From assembly GCF_001742165.1 (NCBI RefSeq), contig NZ_CP016442.1, forward strand, positions 2,170,001 to 2,234,000: 64,000 nucleotides of DNA. The letters run 5' to 3'. The position numbers and the translations under genes are program-made. This document shows, in pieces, positions 11,686 through 21,206 of the stretch (position 1 is the stretch's first letter; each line of letters opens with the position of its first letter). Source of the stretch: Burkholderia stabilis (lineage in GTDB: Bacteria; Pseudomonadota; Gammaproteobacteria; Burkholderiales; Burkholderiaceae). Below the pieces are notes generated by a model that saw only the letters and a list, made by a program, of their open reading frames with translations, was not told where the DNA came from and ran no database searches.

Positions 11686-13947
11686 ATGGACGGCACCTAC
11701 CTGCGCGTCGCACTCGACCATCCGCTCGCGACCCTGTTCGACTACCGCTGCGACGCGCAGCCGGCGCCCGTGCCCGGCACGCTCGTGCAGGTGCCGTTCG
11801 GCAAGCGGCAGGCCGTCGGGCTGGTTTGCGAAGTGACGACTCACACCGACGTGCCGCCGTCCCGGCTGCGCGCGGTCGATGCGATCTGCACCGACCTGCC
11901 GCCGCTGTCGGCGGACTGGCTTGCGCTCGTGTCGTTCGCTGCCGATTACTACCAGCGCGGGCGCGGCGAGGTCGCGCTGCCGGCGCTGCCGCAGGCGCTG
12001 CGCGATGCCGGACGCTGGGGGCGGCTGCTGGCGCCCGAGGTGCGTTACCGGCCGACGGAAGCCGGCCGCGCGGCGCTGCCGGACGCGTTGCCGGCGCGCG
12101 GCGCCGCGCTGCGCCGGCTCGCGCAGGCGCTCGTCGATGCCGAATCGCTCGCGCTACCCGACGCGCGTGCGCTGCATCCGAAGGCGGCCGCGACGCTCGA
12201 CGACTGGGCGGCGCGCGGCTGGGTCGACGTCGAGGAGATCGGCTGGGCCGATACGCCTGTGCCCAAAGCTGTGGATAACCTGTCGACAACCGGTGGACGA
12301 GCTGTGCCGCCGGCGCTCACCGACCAGCAGGCCGAGGCGCTCGACGCGATCCGCGCCGCGCAGGGCTTCGCGCCGTTCCTGCTGCATGGCGTGACGGGCA
12401 GCGGCAAGACCGAGGTCTATCTGCATGCGCTCGCGTCGCTGCTCGACGCGCGGCCGGACGCGCAGGCGCTCGTGCTCGTTCCCGAAATCAACCTGACGCC
12501 GCAGTTCGAGGCCGCGTTCCGCGCGCGCTTCGCGGGTGCGCTCGCCGACGACGCGATCGTCACGCTGCACAGCGGGCTCGCCGAGGGCGAGCGTGCGCGC
12601 AACTGGCTCGCCGCGCACACGGGCCGCGCGCGGATCGTGCTCGGCACGCGCCTCGCGGTGCTCGCGTCGATGCCGACGCTCGCGCTGGTCGTCGTCGACG
12701 AGGAGCACGAGCCCGCGTACAAGCAGCAGGAAGGGTTGCGCTATTCGGCACGCGACCTTGCCGTGTGGCGTGCGAAACAGCTCGGCATCACGGTCGTGCT
12801 CGGCTCGGCGACACCGTCGCTCGAAAGCTGGTGGCAGGCCGAGCAGGGCCGCTACACACGGCTGACGCTGTCGCGCCGTGCGGTGGCCGACGCGACGCTG
12901 CCGACCGTGCGGCTGATCGATCTGGAAGAAGAGCGGCGGCGCGGGCGTGCGTCGATGGAAGGGCTGTCGGGGCCGCTCGTCGCGGCGCTGAAGGCGCGGC
13001 TCGAGCGCGGCGAACAGAGCCTCGTATTCCTGAACCGGCGCGGTTACGCGCCGCAGCTCGCGTGCGACGCATGCGGCTGGGTCGCCGGCTGCCCGCGTTG
13101 CAGCGCGTACGTCGTGCTGCACAAGCCCGAGCATGCGCTGCGCTGCCATCACTGCGGCTGGGAAGCGCGCATTCCGCGGTCGTGCCCCGAATGCGGGAAC
13201 GTCGACATCGCGCCGCTCGGGCGCGGCACGCAACGTATCGAGGAAGCACTCGCCGAGGCCGTGCCGGGTGCGCGCGTGCTGCGGATCGACGCGGACAGCA
13301 CACGCCGCAAGGGCAGCGCGCAGGCGCTCTTTTCCGACGTGCACGCGGGCGAGGTCGATATCCTCGTCGGCACGCAGATGATCGCGAAGGGGCACGATTT
13401 CCAGCGCGTGTCGCTGGTCGGCGTGCTCAATGCCGATACCGCGCTGTTCTCGCACGACTTCCGCGCGAGCGAGCGGCTGTTCGCGCAGCTGATGCAGGTG
13501 AGCGGCCGCGCGGGGCGCGCCGGGCTGCCGGGCGAGGTGCTCGTGCAGACGCGTTATCCGCGTCACGCGCTGTATCACGCGCTCGGGCGGCAGGATTACG
13601 TCGGCTTCGCGAATTCGACGCTCGGCGAGCGCCGCGACGCGCACCTGCCGCCGTTCGTCTACCAGGCGCTGCTGCGCGCCGAAGGGCGCACGCTCGACGC
13701 GGCGCTCGCGTTCCTGCTGCAGGCGGCGGCCGCGTTGCCGGGGCTGCCGGGCGCCGATCGCGTGACCGTGTACGACGCGGTGCCGATGACGATCGTCAAG
13801 GTCGCGAACGTGCACCGCGCGCAGCTGCTGCTCGAAAGCGCGTCGCGGGCGGCGCTGCAGCATGCGCTGCGCGCATGGCAGCCGGAGCTGCGTGCGCTGA
13901 AGGGCGTGCTGCGCTGGAGCGTCGAGGTCGATCCGCTGGATATCTGA
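11686..13947 (+). CDS. priA: Primosomal replication restart helicase
   Basis: A protein of about 753 residues that recognises stalled forks and loads the replisome. It has an N-terminal 3'-binding domain, Walker A TGSGKTEVY, the DEEHE Walker B box, and an eight-cysteine zinc domain (CDAC, CPRC, CHHC, CPEC in order) inserted in the helicase core, followed by the QMIAKGHDF motif. The start is uncertain by one codon: GTG at 11683 is followed directly by ATG at 11686. A perfect reverse DnaA box (TGTGGATAA, 12270-12278) lies inside the coding sequence, in a linker before the helicase domain. Confidence 0.96.
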   Translation: MDGTYLRVALDHPLATLFDYRCDAQPAPVPGTLVQVPFGKRQAVGLVCEVTTHTDVPPSRLRAVDAICTDLPPLSADWLALVSFAADYYQRGRGEVALPALPQALRDAGRWGRLLAPEVRYRPTEAGRAALPDALPARGAALRRLAQALVDAESLALPDARALHPKAAATLDDWAARGWVDVEEIGWADTPVPKAVDNLSTTGGRAVPPALTDQQAEALDAIRAAQGFAPFLLHGVTGSGKTEVYLHALASLLDARPDAQALVLVPEINLTPQFEAAFRARFAGALADDAIVTLHSGLAEGERARNWLAAHTGRARIVLGTRLAVLASMPTLALVVVDEEHEPAYKQQEGLRYSARDLAVWRAKQLGITVVLGSATPSLESWWQAEQGRYTRLTLSRRAVADATLPTVRLIDLEEERRRGRASMEGLSGPLVAALKARLERGEQSLVFLNRRGYAPQLACDACGWVAGCPRCSAYVVLHKPEHALRCHHCGWEARIPRSCPECGNVDIAPLGRGTQRIEEALAEAVPGARVLRIDADSTRRKGSAQALFSDVHAGEVDILVGTQMIAKGHDFQRVSLVGVLNADTALFSHDFRASERLFAQLMQVSGRAGRAGLPGEVLVQTRYPRHALYHALGRQDYVGFANSTLGERRDAHLPPFVYQALLRAEGRTLDAALAFLLQAAAALPGLPGADRVTVYDAVPMTIVKVANVHRAQLLLESASRAALQHALRAWQPELRALKGVLRWSVEVDPLDI
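12270..12278 (-). promoter_or_regulatory. DnaA box inside priA
   Basis: TGTGGATAA is the exact complement of the high-affinity DnaA box TTATCCACA. It lies in the priA coding sequence, 726 bp from the matching box in the upstream region and in the opposite orientation. It encodes part of a poorly conserved linker (KAVDNLSTTGG). Function unproven. Confidence 0.45.
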
Positions 13948-14070
13948 GCGGCGCCCGCACGGCCGTTGCGCGGTGCGCTGCCGTGTTGACGCTCGGACCG
14001 CCGGGTGCCGGATGCCGCCGAGCTGTCTCTCGCCGCGCGCCTGCGCCCGCACTCGGCTGCACCTGCTCCG

Positions 14071-14118
14071 CATCGGCATCGGCACCCGCACCCGCACCCG
14101 CACCCGCACCCGCACCCG
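14071..14118. repeat. Hexanucleotide tandem repeat (CAYCSG)n
   Basis: Two copies of CATCGG (14071-14082) are followed by six exact copies of CACCCG (14083-14118). It lies between priA and the putA control region. The unit is a multiple of three, so length changes would not shift frames, but no supported gene runs through it. Confidence 0.85.
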
Positions 14119-14137
14119 CATCTGTCGCCACACCCAG

Positions 14138-14314
14138 TGCAACCCGTTTTCGTCCGCCTGCGCCTGCGCCAAAGGTTGCACGCGCATGTCGAACCGGCCC
14201 GATCAGGGAAAACACCGATCCATCGACCACGGGCAACCCCTAGGTTGCAACCTTATAAGTGGTTGATTATATTGAGTAACCTGATGGTGCAACCCATCTC
14301 TCAATTTGGTTGCA
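14138..14314 (+). promoter_or_regulatory. putA promoter with multiple GTTGCA operator motifs
   Basis: GTTGCA or its complement TGCAAC occurs at 14138-14143, 14175-14180, 14244-14249 overlapping 14246-14251, 14288-14293 and 14309-14314. The central pair forms a 12-bp palindrome, AGGTTGCAACCT (14242-14253). A plausible promoter has -35 TTGCAA at 14245-14250 and -10 TATATT at 14268-14273 with a 17-bp spacer, so the palindrome covers the -35. GTTGCA is the established site of the E. coli PutA ribbon-helix-helix domain, and the protein encoded next door begins with that domain. Autorepression is therefore the likely function. Confidence 0.8.
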
Positions 14315-14393
14315 CCTTTTTATTGCGTGCCGTAGGATTTCGCGCATCCTCTTACACCACATTGCCGGGCTCGCACCGGCGCACGAACCCACC

Positions 14394-17300
14394 ATGGCAA
14401 GCACGACTCTCGGCGTCAAAGTCGACGACCTTCTCCGCTCGCGCCTCAAGGACGCCGCCGCGCGTCTCGAGCGCACTCCCCATTGGCTGATCAAGCAGGC
14501 GATCTTCGCGTATCTCGAGCGGATCGAGCACGGCCAGCTGCCGCCCGAGCTGTCGGGCCACAGCGGCGTCACGGAGCTCGCCGACGGCCAGGCCGCGGAC
14601 GGCGACGACGACAACTCGCCGCATCCGTTCCTCGAGTTCGCGCAGAACGTGCAGCCGCAATCGGTGCTGCGCGCGGCGATCACGGCCGCGTACCGCCGCC
14701 CCGAGCCGGAATGCGTGCCGTTCCTGCTCGGGCAGGCGCGCCTGCCCGCGAACCTGCAGGCGGACGTGCAGGCGCTCGCGACGAAGCTCGTCGAGGCGCT
14801 GCGCGAGAAGAGCTCGGGCGGTGGCGTCGAAGGGCTGATCCACGAGTTCTCGCTGTCGAGCCAGGAAGGCGTCGCGCTGATGTGTCTGGCCGAAGCGCTG
14901 CTGCGCATTCCCGATCGCGCGACGCGCGATGCGCTGATCCGCGACAAGATTAGCAAGGGCGACTGGCGCTCGCACGTCGGCCACGCGCCGTCGCTGTTCG
15001 TGAACGCGGCGACCTGGGGGCTGATGATCACCGGCAAGCTCGTGACGACCAACAGCGAAGCGGGCCTGTCGTCGGCGCTCACGCGCCTGATCGGCCGCGG
15101 CGGCGAGCCGCTGATCCGCAAGGGCGTCGACATGGCGATGCGCCTGATGGGCGAGCAGTTCGTCACCGGCGAGACGATCTCCGAAGCGCTGGCCAACAGC
15201 CGCAAGTACGAAGCGCGCGGCTTCCGCTACTCGTACGACATGCTCGGCGAAGCGGCGACGACCGAAGAGGACGCGCAGCGCTATTACGCGTCGTACGAAC
15301 AGGCGATCCACGCGATCGGCAAGGCGGCCGGCGGCCGCGGCATCTACGAAGGCCCGGGCATCTCGATCAAGCTGTCGGCGCTGCACGCGCGCTACTCGCG
15401 CTCGCAGCAGGATCGCACGATGAGCGAACTGCTGCCGCGCGTGCGCGCACTCGCGCTGCTCGCGCGCCGCTACGACATCGGCCTGAACATCGACGCGGAA
15501 GAAGCCGACCGCCTCGAGCTGTCGCTCGACCTGCTCGAAGCGCTCTGCTTCGACCCGGATCTCGCGGGCTGGAACGGCATCGGCTTCGTCGTGCAGGGCT
15601 ACCAGAAGCGCTGTCCGTTCGTGATCGACTACCTGATCGATCTCGCGCGCCGCAGCCGTCACCGCCTGATGATCCGCCTCGTGAAGGGCGCGTACTGGGA
15701 TACCGAGATCAAGCGTGCGCAGGTGGACGGCCTCGAAGGCTATCCGGTCTATACGCGCAAGATCTACACGGACGTCTCGTACCTCGCGTGCGCGAAGAAG
15801 CTGCTCGCGGCGCCGGACGCCGTCTACCCGCAGTTCGCGACGCACAACGCGCACACGCTGGCCGCGATCTACCAGCTCGCGGGCCAGAACTACTACCCGG
15901 GCCAGTACGAATTCCAGTGCCTGCACGGGATGGGCGAGCCGCTGTACGAGGAAGTCACCGGCCGCGACAAGCTGAACCGTCCGTGCCGCGTGTACGCGCC
16001 GGTCGGCACGCACGAGACGCTGCTCGCGTACCTGGTGCGCCGCCTGCTGGAAAACGGCGCGAACACGTCGTTCGTGAACCGCATCGCCGACAAGGCCGTG
16101 CCGGTGAAGGAGCTGGTCGCCGATCCGGTCGACGAAGCGTCGAAGGTCGTGCCGCTCGGCGCGCCGCACGCGAAGATCCCGCTGCCGCGCAACCTGTACG
16201 GTGACGAGCGCCCCAACTCGATGGGCCTCGACCTGTCGAACGAACACCGTCTCGCGTCGCTGTCGTCCGCGCTGCTCGCGAGCGCGCATTTCCCGTGGCG
16301 CGCGGCGCCGATGCTTGCCGACGACGCGCTCGCCGACGCGCCGGCCCGCGACGTACGCAACCCGGCCGACCAGCGCGATACGGTCGGCACGGTCAGCGAA
16401 GCGACGGCCGAACACGTGAGCGCGGCGCTTGCGCACGCGGTGGCCGCCGCGCCGATCTGGCAGGCGACGCCGGTCGACGCGCGCGCCGATTGCCTGGTGC
16501 GCGCAGCCGACCTGCTCGAAGCGCAGATGCACACGCTGATGGGCCTGATCGTGCGCGAAGCCGGCAAGTCGCTGCCGAACGCGATCGCCGAGATCCGCGA
16601 AGCGGTCGACTTTCTGCGTTACTACGCCGCGCAGATCCGCGACGAATTCTCGAACGACACGCACCGTCCGCTCGGCCCCGTGGTCTGCATCAGCCCGTGG
16701 AACTTCCCGCTCGCGATCTTCATGGGCCAGGTGGCGGCGGCGCTCGCAGCCGGCAACACGGTGCTCGCGAAGCCGGCCGAACAGACGCCGCTGATCGCCG
16801 CGCAGGCCGTGCGCCTGCTGCGTGAGGCCGGCGTGCCGGCCGGCGCGGTGCAACTGCTGCCGGGCGACGGCGAGACCGTCGGCGCGGCGCTGGTCGCCGA
16901 TCCGCGCACGCGCGCGGTGATGTTCACCGGCTCGACCGAAGTCGCGCGCCTGATCAACAAGACGCTCGCCGCGCGCCTCGACCCGGACGGCAAGCCGATC
17001 CCGCTGATCGCGGAAACGGGCGGCCAGAACGCGATGATCGTCGACTCGTCGGCGCTCGCGGAGCAGGTCGTCGCGGACGTGATGCAGTCGTCGTTCGACT
17101 CGGCCGGTCAACGGTGTTCGGCGCTGCGCGTTCTGTGTCTGCAGGACGACGTCGCGGATCGCACGCTGACGATGCTCAAGGGCGCGATGCACGAGCTGGC
17201 GCTCGGCAACCCCGACCGGCTGTCGACGGACGTCGGCCCGGTGATCGACGGCGAAGCGAAGAGCACGATCGACACGCACGTCGCGGCAATGAAGGAGAAA

Positions 17301-18326
17301 GGCCACGCGGTCACGCAACTGCCGGCGCCCGATGCGTGCACGAACGGCACGTTCGTGCCGCCGACGCTGATCGAGATCGGCAGCATCGACGAGCTGAAGC
17401 GTGAAGTGTTCGGCCCCGTGCTGCACGTCGTGCGCTATCGCCGCAACCAGCTCGACAAGCTGCTCGAGCAGATCCGCGCGACCGGCTACGGCCTGACGCT
17501 CGGCATCCACACGCGGATCGACGAGACGATCGCACACGTGATCTCGAACGCGCACGTGGGCAACATCTACGTGAACCGCAACGTGATCGGCGCGGTGGTC
17601 GGCGTGCAGCCGTTCGGCGGCGAAGGGCTGTCGGGCACGGGCCCGAAGGCCGGCGGCGCGCTGTACCTGCAGCGCCTGCTCGCGACGCGTCCGTCGGGCC
17701 TGCCGCGCTCGCTCGCGCAGGCGCTGATGGCGGACGGCGCGGTCGAAGGCGATGCGCGCGGCAACCCGGCGGCGGCGCTCACGACGCTGCGCGACTGGCT
17801 GATCGAGCAGCGCGAACCGGCGCTGGCCGCGCGTTGCGACGGTTATCTCGCGCAGGTGCCGGCCGGCGCGACCGCGGTGCTGACCGGCCCGACGGGCGAG
17901 CGAAACACGTATACACTCGGCCCGCGCGGCACGGTGCTGTGTGTCGCGGCGACGCCGTCCGGCGCGCGCGCGCAGTTCGCGGCGGTGCTGGCGACCGGTA
18001 ACCGCGCGTTGTTCGCCGGCGCGGCCGGCGAGGCGCTCGTCGTCGCGCTGCCGGCGTCGCTGAAGGCGCACGCGGCCGTGCGCAAGCAGGCCGACGCGGC
18101 GTTCGACGCGGTGCTGTTCGAAGGCGACAGCGACGAACTGCAGACGCTCGTGAAGGACGTCGCGCAGCGCCCGGGCCCGATCGTGTCGGTGCAGGGCGTG
18201 TCGGTGGGCGCGTTCGAGAACGGCGACGCGGAGGATTACGCGCTCGAACGGCTGTTGACGGAGCGCTCGGTGAGCGTGAACACGGCTGCGGCGGGCGGCA
18301 ATGCGAATTTGATGACGATCGGCTGA
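14394..18326 (+). CDS. putA: Trifunctional PutA: proline dehydrogenase, P5C dehydrogenase and transcriptional repressor
   Basis: A 1310-residue enzyme (E. coli PutA has 1320) that oxidises proline to glutamate. Residues 1-50 form a ribbon-helix-helix DNA-binding domain (TLGVKVDDLLRSRLKDAA, HWLIKQAIFAYLERIE). The FAD-dependent proline dehydrogenase barrel follows, with YEGPGISIKLSALH and the LVKGAYWD segment. The aldehyde dehydrogenase domain has the ISPWNFPLAIFMGQ motif and catalytic Cys908 in SAGQRCSALR; a C-terminal conserved domain follows. The ATG at 14394 is chosen because the DNA-binding domain starts there; an upstream extension lacks similarity. Tetrameric or dimeric, membrane-associated when reduced in enterics; the upstream motif cluster suggests the same redox-dependent autoregulation. 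Confidence 0.97.
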   Translation: MASTTLGVKVDDLLRSRLKDAAARLERTPHWLIKQAIFAYLERIEHGQLPPELSGHSGVTELADGQAADGDDDNSPHPFLEFAQNVQPQSVLRAAITAAYRRPEPECVPFLLGQARLPANLQADVQALATKLVEALREKSSGGGVEGLIHEFSLSSQEGVALMCLAEALLRIPDRATRDALIRDKISKGDWRSHVGHAPSLFVNAATWGLMITGKLVTTNSEAGLSSALTRLIGRGGEPLIRKGVDMAMRLMGEQFVTGETISEALANSRKYEARGFRYSYDMLGEAATTEEDAQRYYASYEQAIHAIGKAAGGRGIYEGPGISIKLSALHARYSRSQQDRTMSELLPRVRALALLARRYDIGLNIDAEEADRLELSLDLLEALCFDPDLAGWNGIGFVVQGYQKRCPFVIDYLIDLARRSRHRLMIRLVKGAYWDTEIKRAQVDGLEGYPVYTRKIYTDVSYLACAKKLLAAPDAVYPQFATHNAHTLAAIYQLAGQNYYPGQYEFQCLHGMGEPLYEEVTGRDKLNRPCRVYAPVGTHETLLAYLVRRLLENGANTSFVNRIADKAVPVKELVADPVDEASKVVPLGAPHAKIPLPRNLYGDERPNSMGLDLSNEHRLASLSSALLASAHFPWRAAPMLADDALADAPARDVRNPADQRDTVGTVSEATAEHVSAALAHAVAAAPIWQATPVDARADCLVRAADLLEAQMHTLMGLIVREAGKSLPNAIAEIREAVDFLRYYAAQIRDEFSNDTHRPLGPVVCISPWNFPLAIFMGQVAAALAAGNTVLAKPAEQTPLIAAQAVRLLREAGVPAGAVQLLPGDGETVGAALVADPRTRAVMFTGSTEVARLINKTLAARLDPDGKPIPLIAETGGQNAMIVDSSALAEQVVADVMQSSFDSAGQRCSALRVLCLQDDVADRTLTMLKGAMHELALGNPDRLSTDVGPVIDGEAKSTIDTHVAAMKEKGHAVTQLPAPDACTNGTFVPPTLIEIGSIDELKREVFGPVLHVVRYRRNQLDKLLEQIRATGYGLTLGIHTRIDETIAHVISNAHVGNIYVNRNVIGAVVGVQPFGGEGLSGTGPKAGGALYLQRLLATRPSGLPRSLAQALMADGAVEGDARGNPAAALTTLRDWLIEQREPALAARCDGYLAQVPAGATAVLTGPTGERNTYTLGPRGTVLCVAATPSGARAQFAAVLATGNRALFAGAAGEALVVALPASLKAHAAVRKQADAAFDAVLFEGDSDELQTLVKDVAQRPGPIVSVQGVSVGAFENGDAEDYALERLLTERSVSVNTAAAGGNANLMTIG

Positions 18327-18410
18327 TCATCCTTGCCGTTCGGATCAAACAAAGGAAGCGGCAAGGCGATCCCGAAGCCGCTCCATTTACCCTGGTACCA
18401 AGGAGATGCT

Positions 18411-19550
18411 ATGCAACACACGATGAAAAAGCTGGCAGGCGCGACGTTCGTCGCGGTCATGTCGCTGGCGGGGACGGCCCATGCGGATGACGTGAAGATC
18501 GGTTACGCAGGGCCGATGACGGGCGCGCAGGCGCACTACGGCAAGGATATGCAGAACGGGATCGTGCTCGCGCTGGAAGATTTCAACGCGACGGGCCCGA
18601 AGATCGGCGGCAAGCCGGTGAAGTTCGTGCTCGACACGCAGGACGACCAGGCTGACCCGCGCACGGGCACGACGGTGGCGCAGAAGCTCGTCGACGACGG
18701 CATCAAGGGCATGCTCGGCCACTTCAACTCGGGCACGACGATTCCCGCCTCGCGCATCTACGCGAACGCGGGCATTCCGCAGATCGCGATGGCGACGGCG
18801 CCGGAATACACGCAGCAGGGTTACAAGACGACCTTCCGCATGATGACGTCCGACACGCAGCAGGGCTCGGTGGCGGGCACGTTCGCGTCGAAGGATCTCG
18901 GCATGAAGAAGATCGCGATCGTCGACGACCGCACGGCTTACGGCCAGGGTCTCGCCGACCAGTTCGAGAAGGCCGCGAAGGCCGGCGGCGCGACGATCGT
19001 CGACCGCGAATTCACGAACGACAAGGCGGTCGACTTCAAGGCGATCCTGACGAAGCTGAAGGCGGCGAAGCCGGATCTCGTCTACTACGGCGGCGCGGAT
19101 TCGCAGGCAGCGCCGATGGTCAAGCAGATGAAGACGCTCGGCATCCCGGCACCGCTGATGAGCGGCGAAATGGTGAAGACGCCGACGTTCCTGAAGATCG
19201 CGGGCAACGCGTCGGAAGGCACGATCGCTTCGCTGGCAGGTCTCCCGCTCGAAGAGATGCCCGGCGGCAAGACCTACGCCGACAAGTACAAGAAGCGCTT
19301 CGGCGAAGAAGTGCAGACGTACTCGCCGTATGCGTACGACGGCGCGATGGCGATGCTCAACGCGATGAAGAAGGCCGATTCGACCGACCCGGCGAAGTAC
19401 CTGCCGCTGCTCGCGAAGAGCGACATGGCGGGTGTCACGTCGACGCACGTCGCGTATGACGCGAAGGGCGACCTGAAGAACGGCGGCATCACGATGTACA
19501 AGGTCGAGAAGGGCGAGTGGAAGCCGCTGAAGAGCATCGGCGGCAAGTAA
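18411..19550 (+). CDS. Branched-chain amino acid ABC transporter substrate-binding protein (LivJ/LivK-like)
   Basis: A 379-residue periplasmic protein of the type I Leu/Ile/Val-binding fold. The signal peptide ends at THA about residue 25, and the mature protein begins DDVKIGYAGPMTGAQAHYGKD, the family start. Other family blocks are the TTVAQKLVDDGIKGMLGHFNS region and YSPYAYDGAMAMLNA. AAGGAG precedes the ATG. The permease and ATPase subunits are not in the window, so it must work with a transporter encoded elsewhere, or be an orphan. It lies 84 nt after putA and may be co-transcribed with it. A bidirectional terminator follows. Confidence 0.92.
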   Translation: MQHTMKKLAGATFVAVMSLAGTAHADDVKIGYAGPMTGAQAHYGKDMQNGIVLALEDFNATGPKIGGKPVKFVLDTQDDQADPRTGTTVAQKLVDDGIKGMLGHFNSGTTIPASRIYANAGIPQIAMATAPEYTQQGYKTTFRMMTSDTQQGSVAGTFASKDLGMKKIAIVDDRTAYGQGLADQFEKAAKAGGATIVDREFTNDKAVDFKAILTKLKAAKPDLVYYGGADSQAAPMVKQMKTLGIPAPLMSGEMVKTPTFLKIAGNASEGTIASLAGLPLEEMPGGKTYADKYKKRFGEEVQTYSPYAYDGAMAMLNAMKKADSTDPAKYLPLLAKSDMAGVTSTHVAYDAKGDLKNGGITMYKVEKGEWKPLKSIGGK

Positions 19551-19607
19551 GCAGCATGCGGATCGCGGGCGTCGGCGCACGTCGCCGCCCGCTCGATCAT
19601 GCGAAAA

Positions 19608-19640
19608 AGCCACCGGGCCGTCGGGCCCGGTGGCTTTTTT
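19608..19640. terminator. Bidirectional intrinsic terminator
   Basis: A perfect 12-bp stem AGCCACCGGGCC/GGCCCGGTGGCT with a GTCG loop (19620-19623), flanked by A5 on the left and T7 on the right. It serves the LivK-like gene on the plus strand and the acyl-CoA synthetase gene on the minus strand, which converge here. Confidence 0.93.
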
Positions 19641-19658
19641 TATCGGCGCGGGCAGGCG

Positions 19659-21167
19659 CTACTCGCCGCGCACGCGCAGCAGGAATTTCTGCAGCTTGCC
19701 CGTCGGCGTGCGCGGCAGCGCCTGCGCGAACGTGAACTCGCGCGGAATCTTGTACGCGGCGAGCCGCTCGCCGCAGAACGCGCGCAACGCGTCCGCATCG
19801 GTCGCCGCACCCGCGCGCATCACGACGTGCGCGACGACCGTCTCGCCCCAGTCGGGATGCGGGATGCCGACCACGGCCGCCTCGGCGATGTCCGGGTGCG
19901 CGCCGAGCACGTCCTCGACTTCCTTCGAATAGACGTTCTCGCCGCCGGTCACGATCATGTCCTTCAGCCGGTCGACGATGAACAGGTAGCCATCCTGATC
20001 GATTCGCGCGATGTCGCCGGTGCGATACCAGCCGTCCGGCGCGAACGCGGCGCGCGTCGCGGCCGCGTCGTCGAGATAGCCGAGCATCATGCTGTCGGCC
20101 TTCAGCCAGATCTCGCCGGCCTCGCCCGGCCGCGCATCGATACTGTCCATCCGCACGACGCGCAGGTCGACGCCCGGGCCACCCTGGCGGCCGATCGAAC
20201 CGGCCTTCGCGACCTGCTCGTCCGGATACAGCGTCGTGCCGGCCGGGCCCGTTTCCGTCATCCCGTACACCTGGAAGAACGCGTCGGTGCGATACGCGCG
20301 CGCGAGCCGCTCGGCCTGCGCGGCGCCGATCGGGCCGCCGCCGTACAGCCACGCGCGCACGCTCGACAGGTCGAACGCCGCGAAGCCGTCGATCGTGTCG
20401 AGCGGCAGCGTGTACGACACCGGCGCACCGAAATACAGCGTCACGCGCTCGCGCTCGATGGTCTGCAGGAACCGCAGCGGATGGTATTCGCGCAGCAGCA
20501 CGACGGTGCCGCCCGCGTACAGCGTGCCGCCGAACCAGTTGTTCAGCGGCGACGAATGCCAGATCGGCATCGCCATCAGCGTGCGCTCGTTGCGGCCGAT
20601 GCCGGTCGCGAGCGCCGCCGCCATCGCCGCGAACGTCACGGTGCGGTGGCTGTGCACGCAGCCTTTCGGGCGGCCGGTCGTGCCGGACGTGTAGAGGATC
20701 TGCGCGATATCGCCGTCGGCCGGCTCGATGCCCGCGACGCCGTCCATTGCCGCGCACATCGTGTCGAAGCGCGGCACGCCGTCGAGCTCGCCTTCGGTCA
20801 CGAGCCGCCGCGCGGGATGCACGATCCGTTCGAGCACCGGCGCGAGCGTCACGTCGAACAGGATCGCCTTGCTGCGGCTGTGTTCGAGCACGTAGTCGAC
20901 TTCCGGTGCCTGCAGCTTGTGGTTGATCGGCACGAACACCGCGCCGAGCCGCCACGCGCCGAACATCAGGTCGACGAACGCGGGCGTGTTGAAGCACATC
21001 GCCGCGACACGATCGCCGGCGCCGACGCCGAGCGCGCTCAGCACGGCCGCCGCGCGGTGCGAGCGCTCGCGCGCGTCGGCATAGGTGATCGTCGCGTATT
21101 CGTTGACGAGGAACGGCTTGTCGGGCGTCGCGCGGGCGGCGCGGTCGAGGGCGGCGACGAGGTTCAT
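19659..21167 (-). CDS. AMP-forming acyl-CoA synthetase
   Basis: A 502-residue class I adenylate-forming enzyme. It has the P-loop TSGTTGRPKGCVHSH, YGMTETGP, WYRTGDIARID and, at the C terminus, the catalytic-lysine segment LPRTPTGKLQK. It activates an acyl or aromatic acid to the CoA ester. The gene lies 39 nt downstream of an acyl-CoA dehydrogenase on the same strand, divergent from a TetR regulator. This suggests a small beta-oxidation-type unit, with the ligase making the substrate for the dehydrogenase or its relatives. Substrate not predictable. Confidence 0.88.
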   Translation of the reverse strand: MNLVAALDRAARATPDKPFLVNEYATITYADARERSHRAAAVLSALGVGAGDRVAAMCFNTPAFVDLMFGAWRLGAVFVPINHKLQAPEVDYVLEHSRSKAILFDVTLAPVLERIVHPARRLVTEGELDGVPRFDTMCAAMDGVAGIEPADGDIAQILYTSGTTGRPKGCVHSHRTVTFAAMAAALATGIGRNERTLMAMPIWHSSPLNNWFGGTLYAGGTVVLLREYHPLRFLQTIERERVTLYFGAPVSYTLPLDTIDGFAAFDLSSVRAWLYGGGPIGAAQAERLARAYRTDAFFQVYGMTETGPAGTTLYPDEQVAKAGSIGRQGGPGVDLRVVRMDSIDARPGEAGEIWLKADSMMLGYLDDAAATRAAFAPDGWYRTGDIARIDQDGYLFIVDRLKDMIVTGGENVYSKEVEDVLGAHPDIAEAAVVGIPHPDWGETVVAHVVMRAGAATDADALRAFCGERLAAYKIPREFTFAQALPRTPTGKLQKFLLRVRGE

Positions 21168-21206
21168 CAGGGCTCCGGGCGGGGCGAACGAAGGCGGGCG
21201 AGAAAG

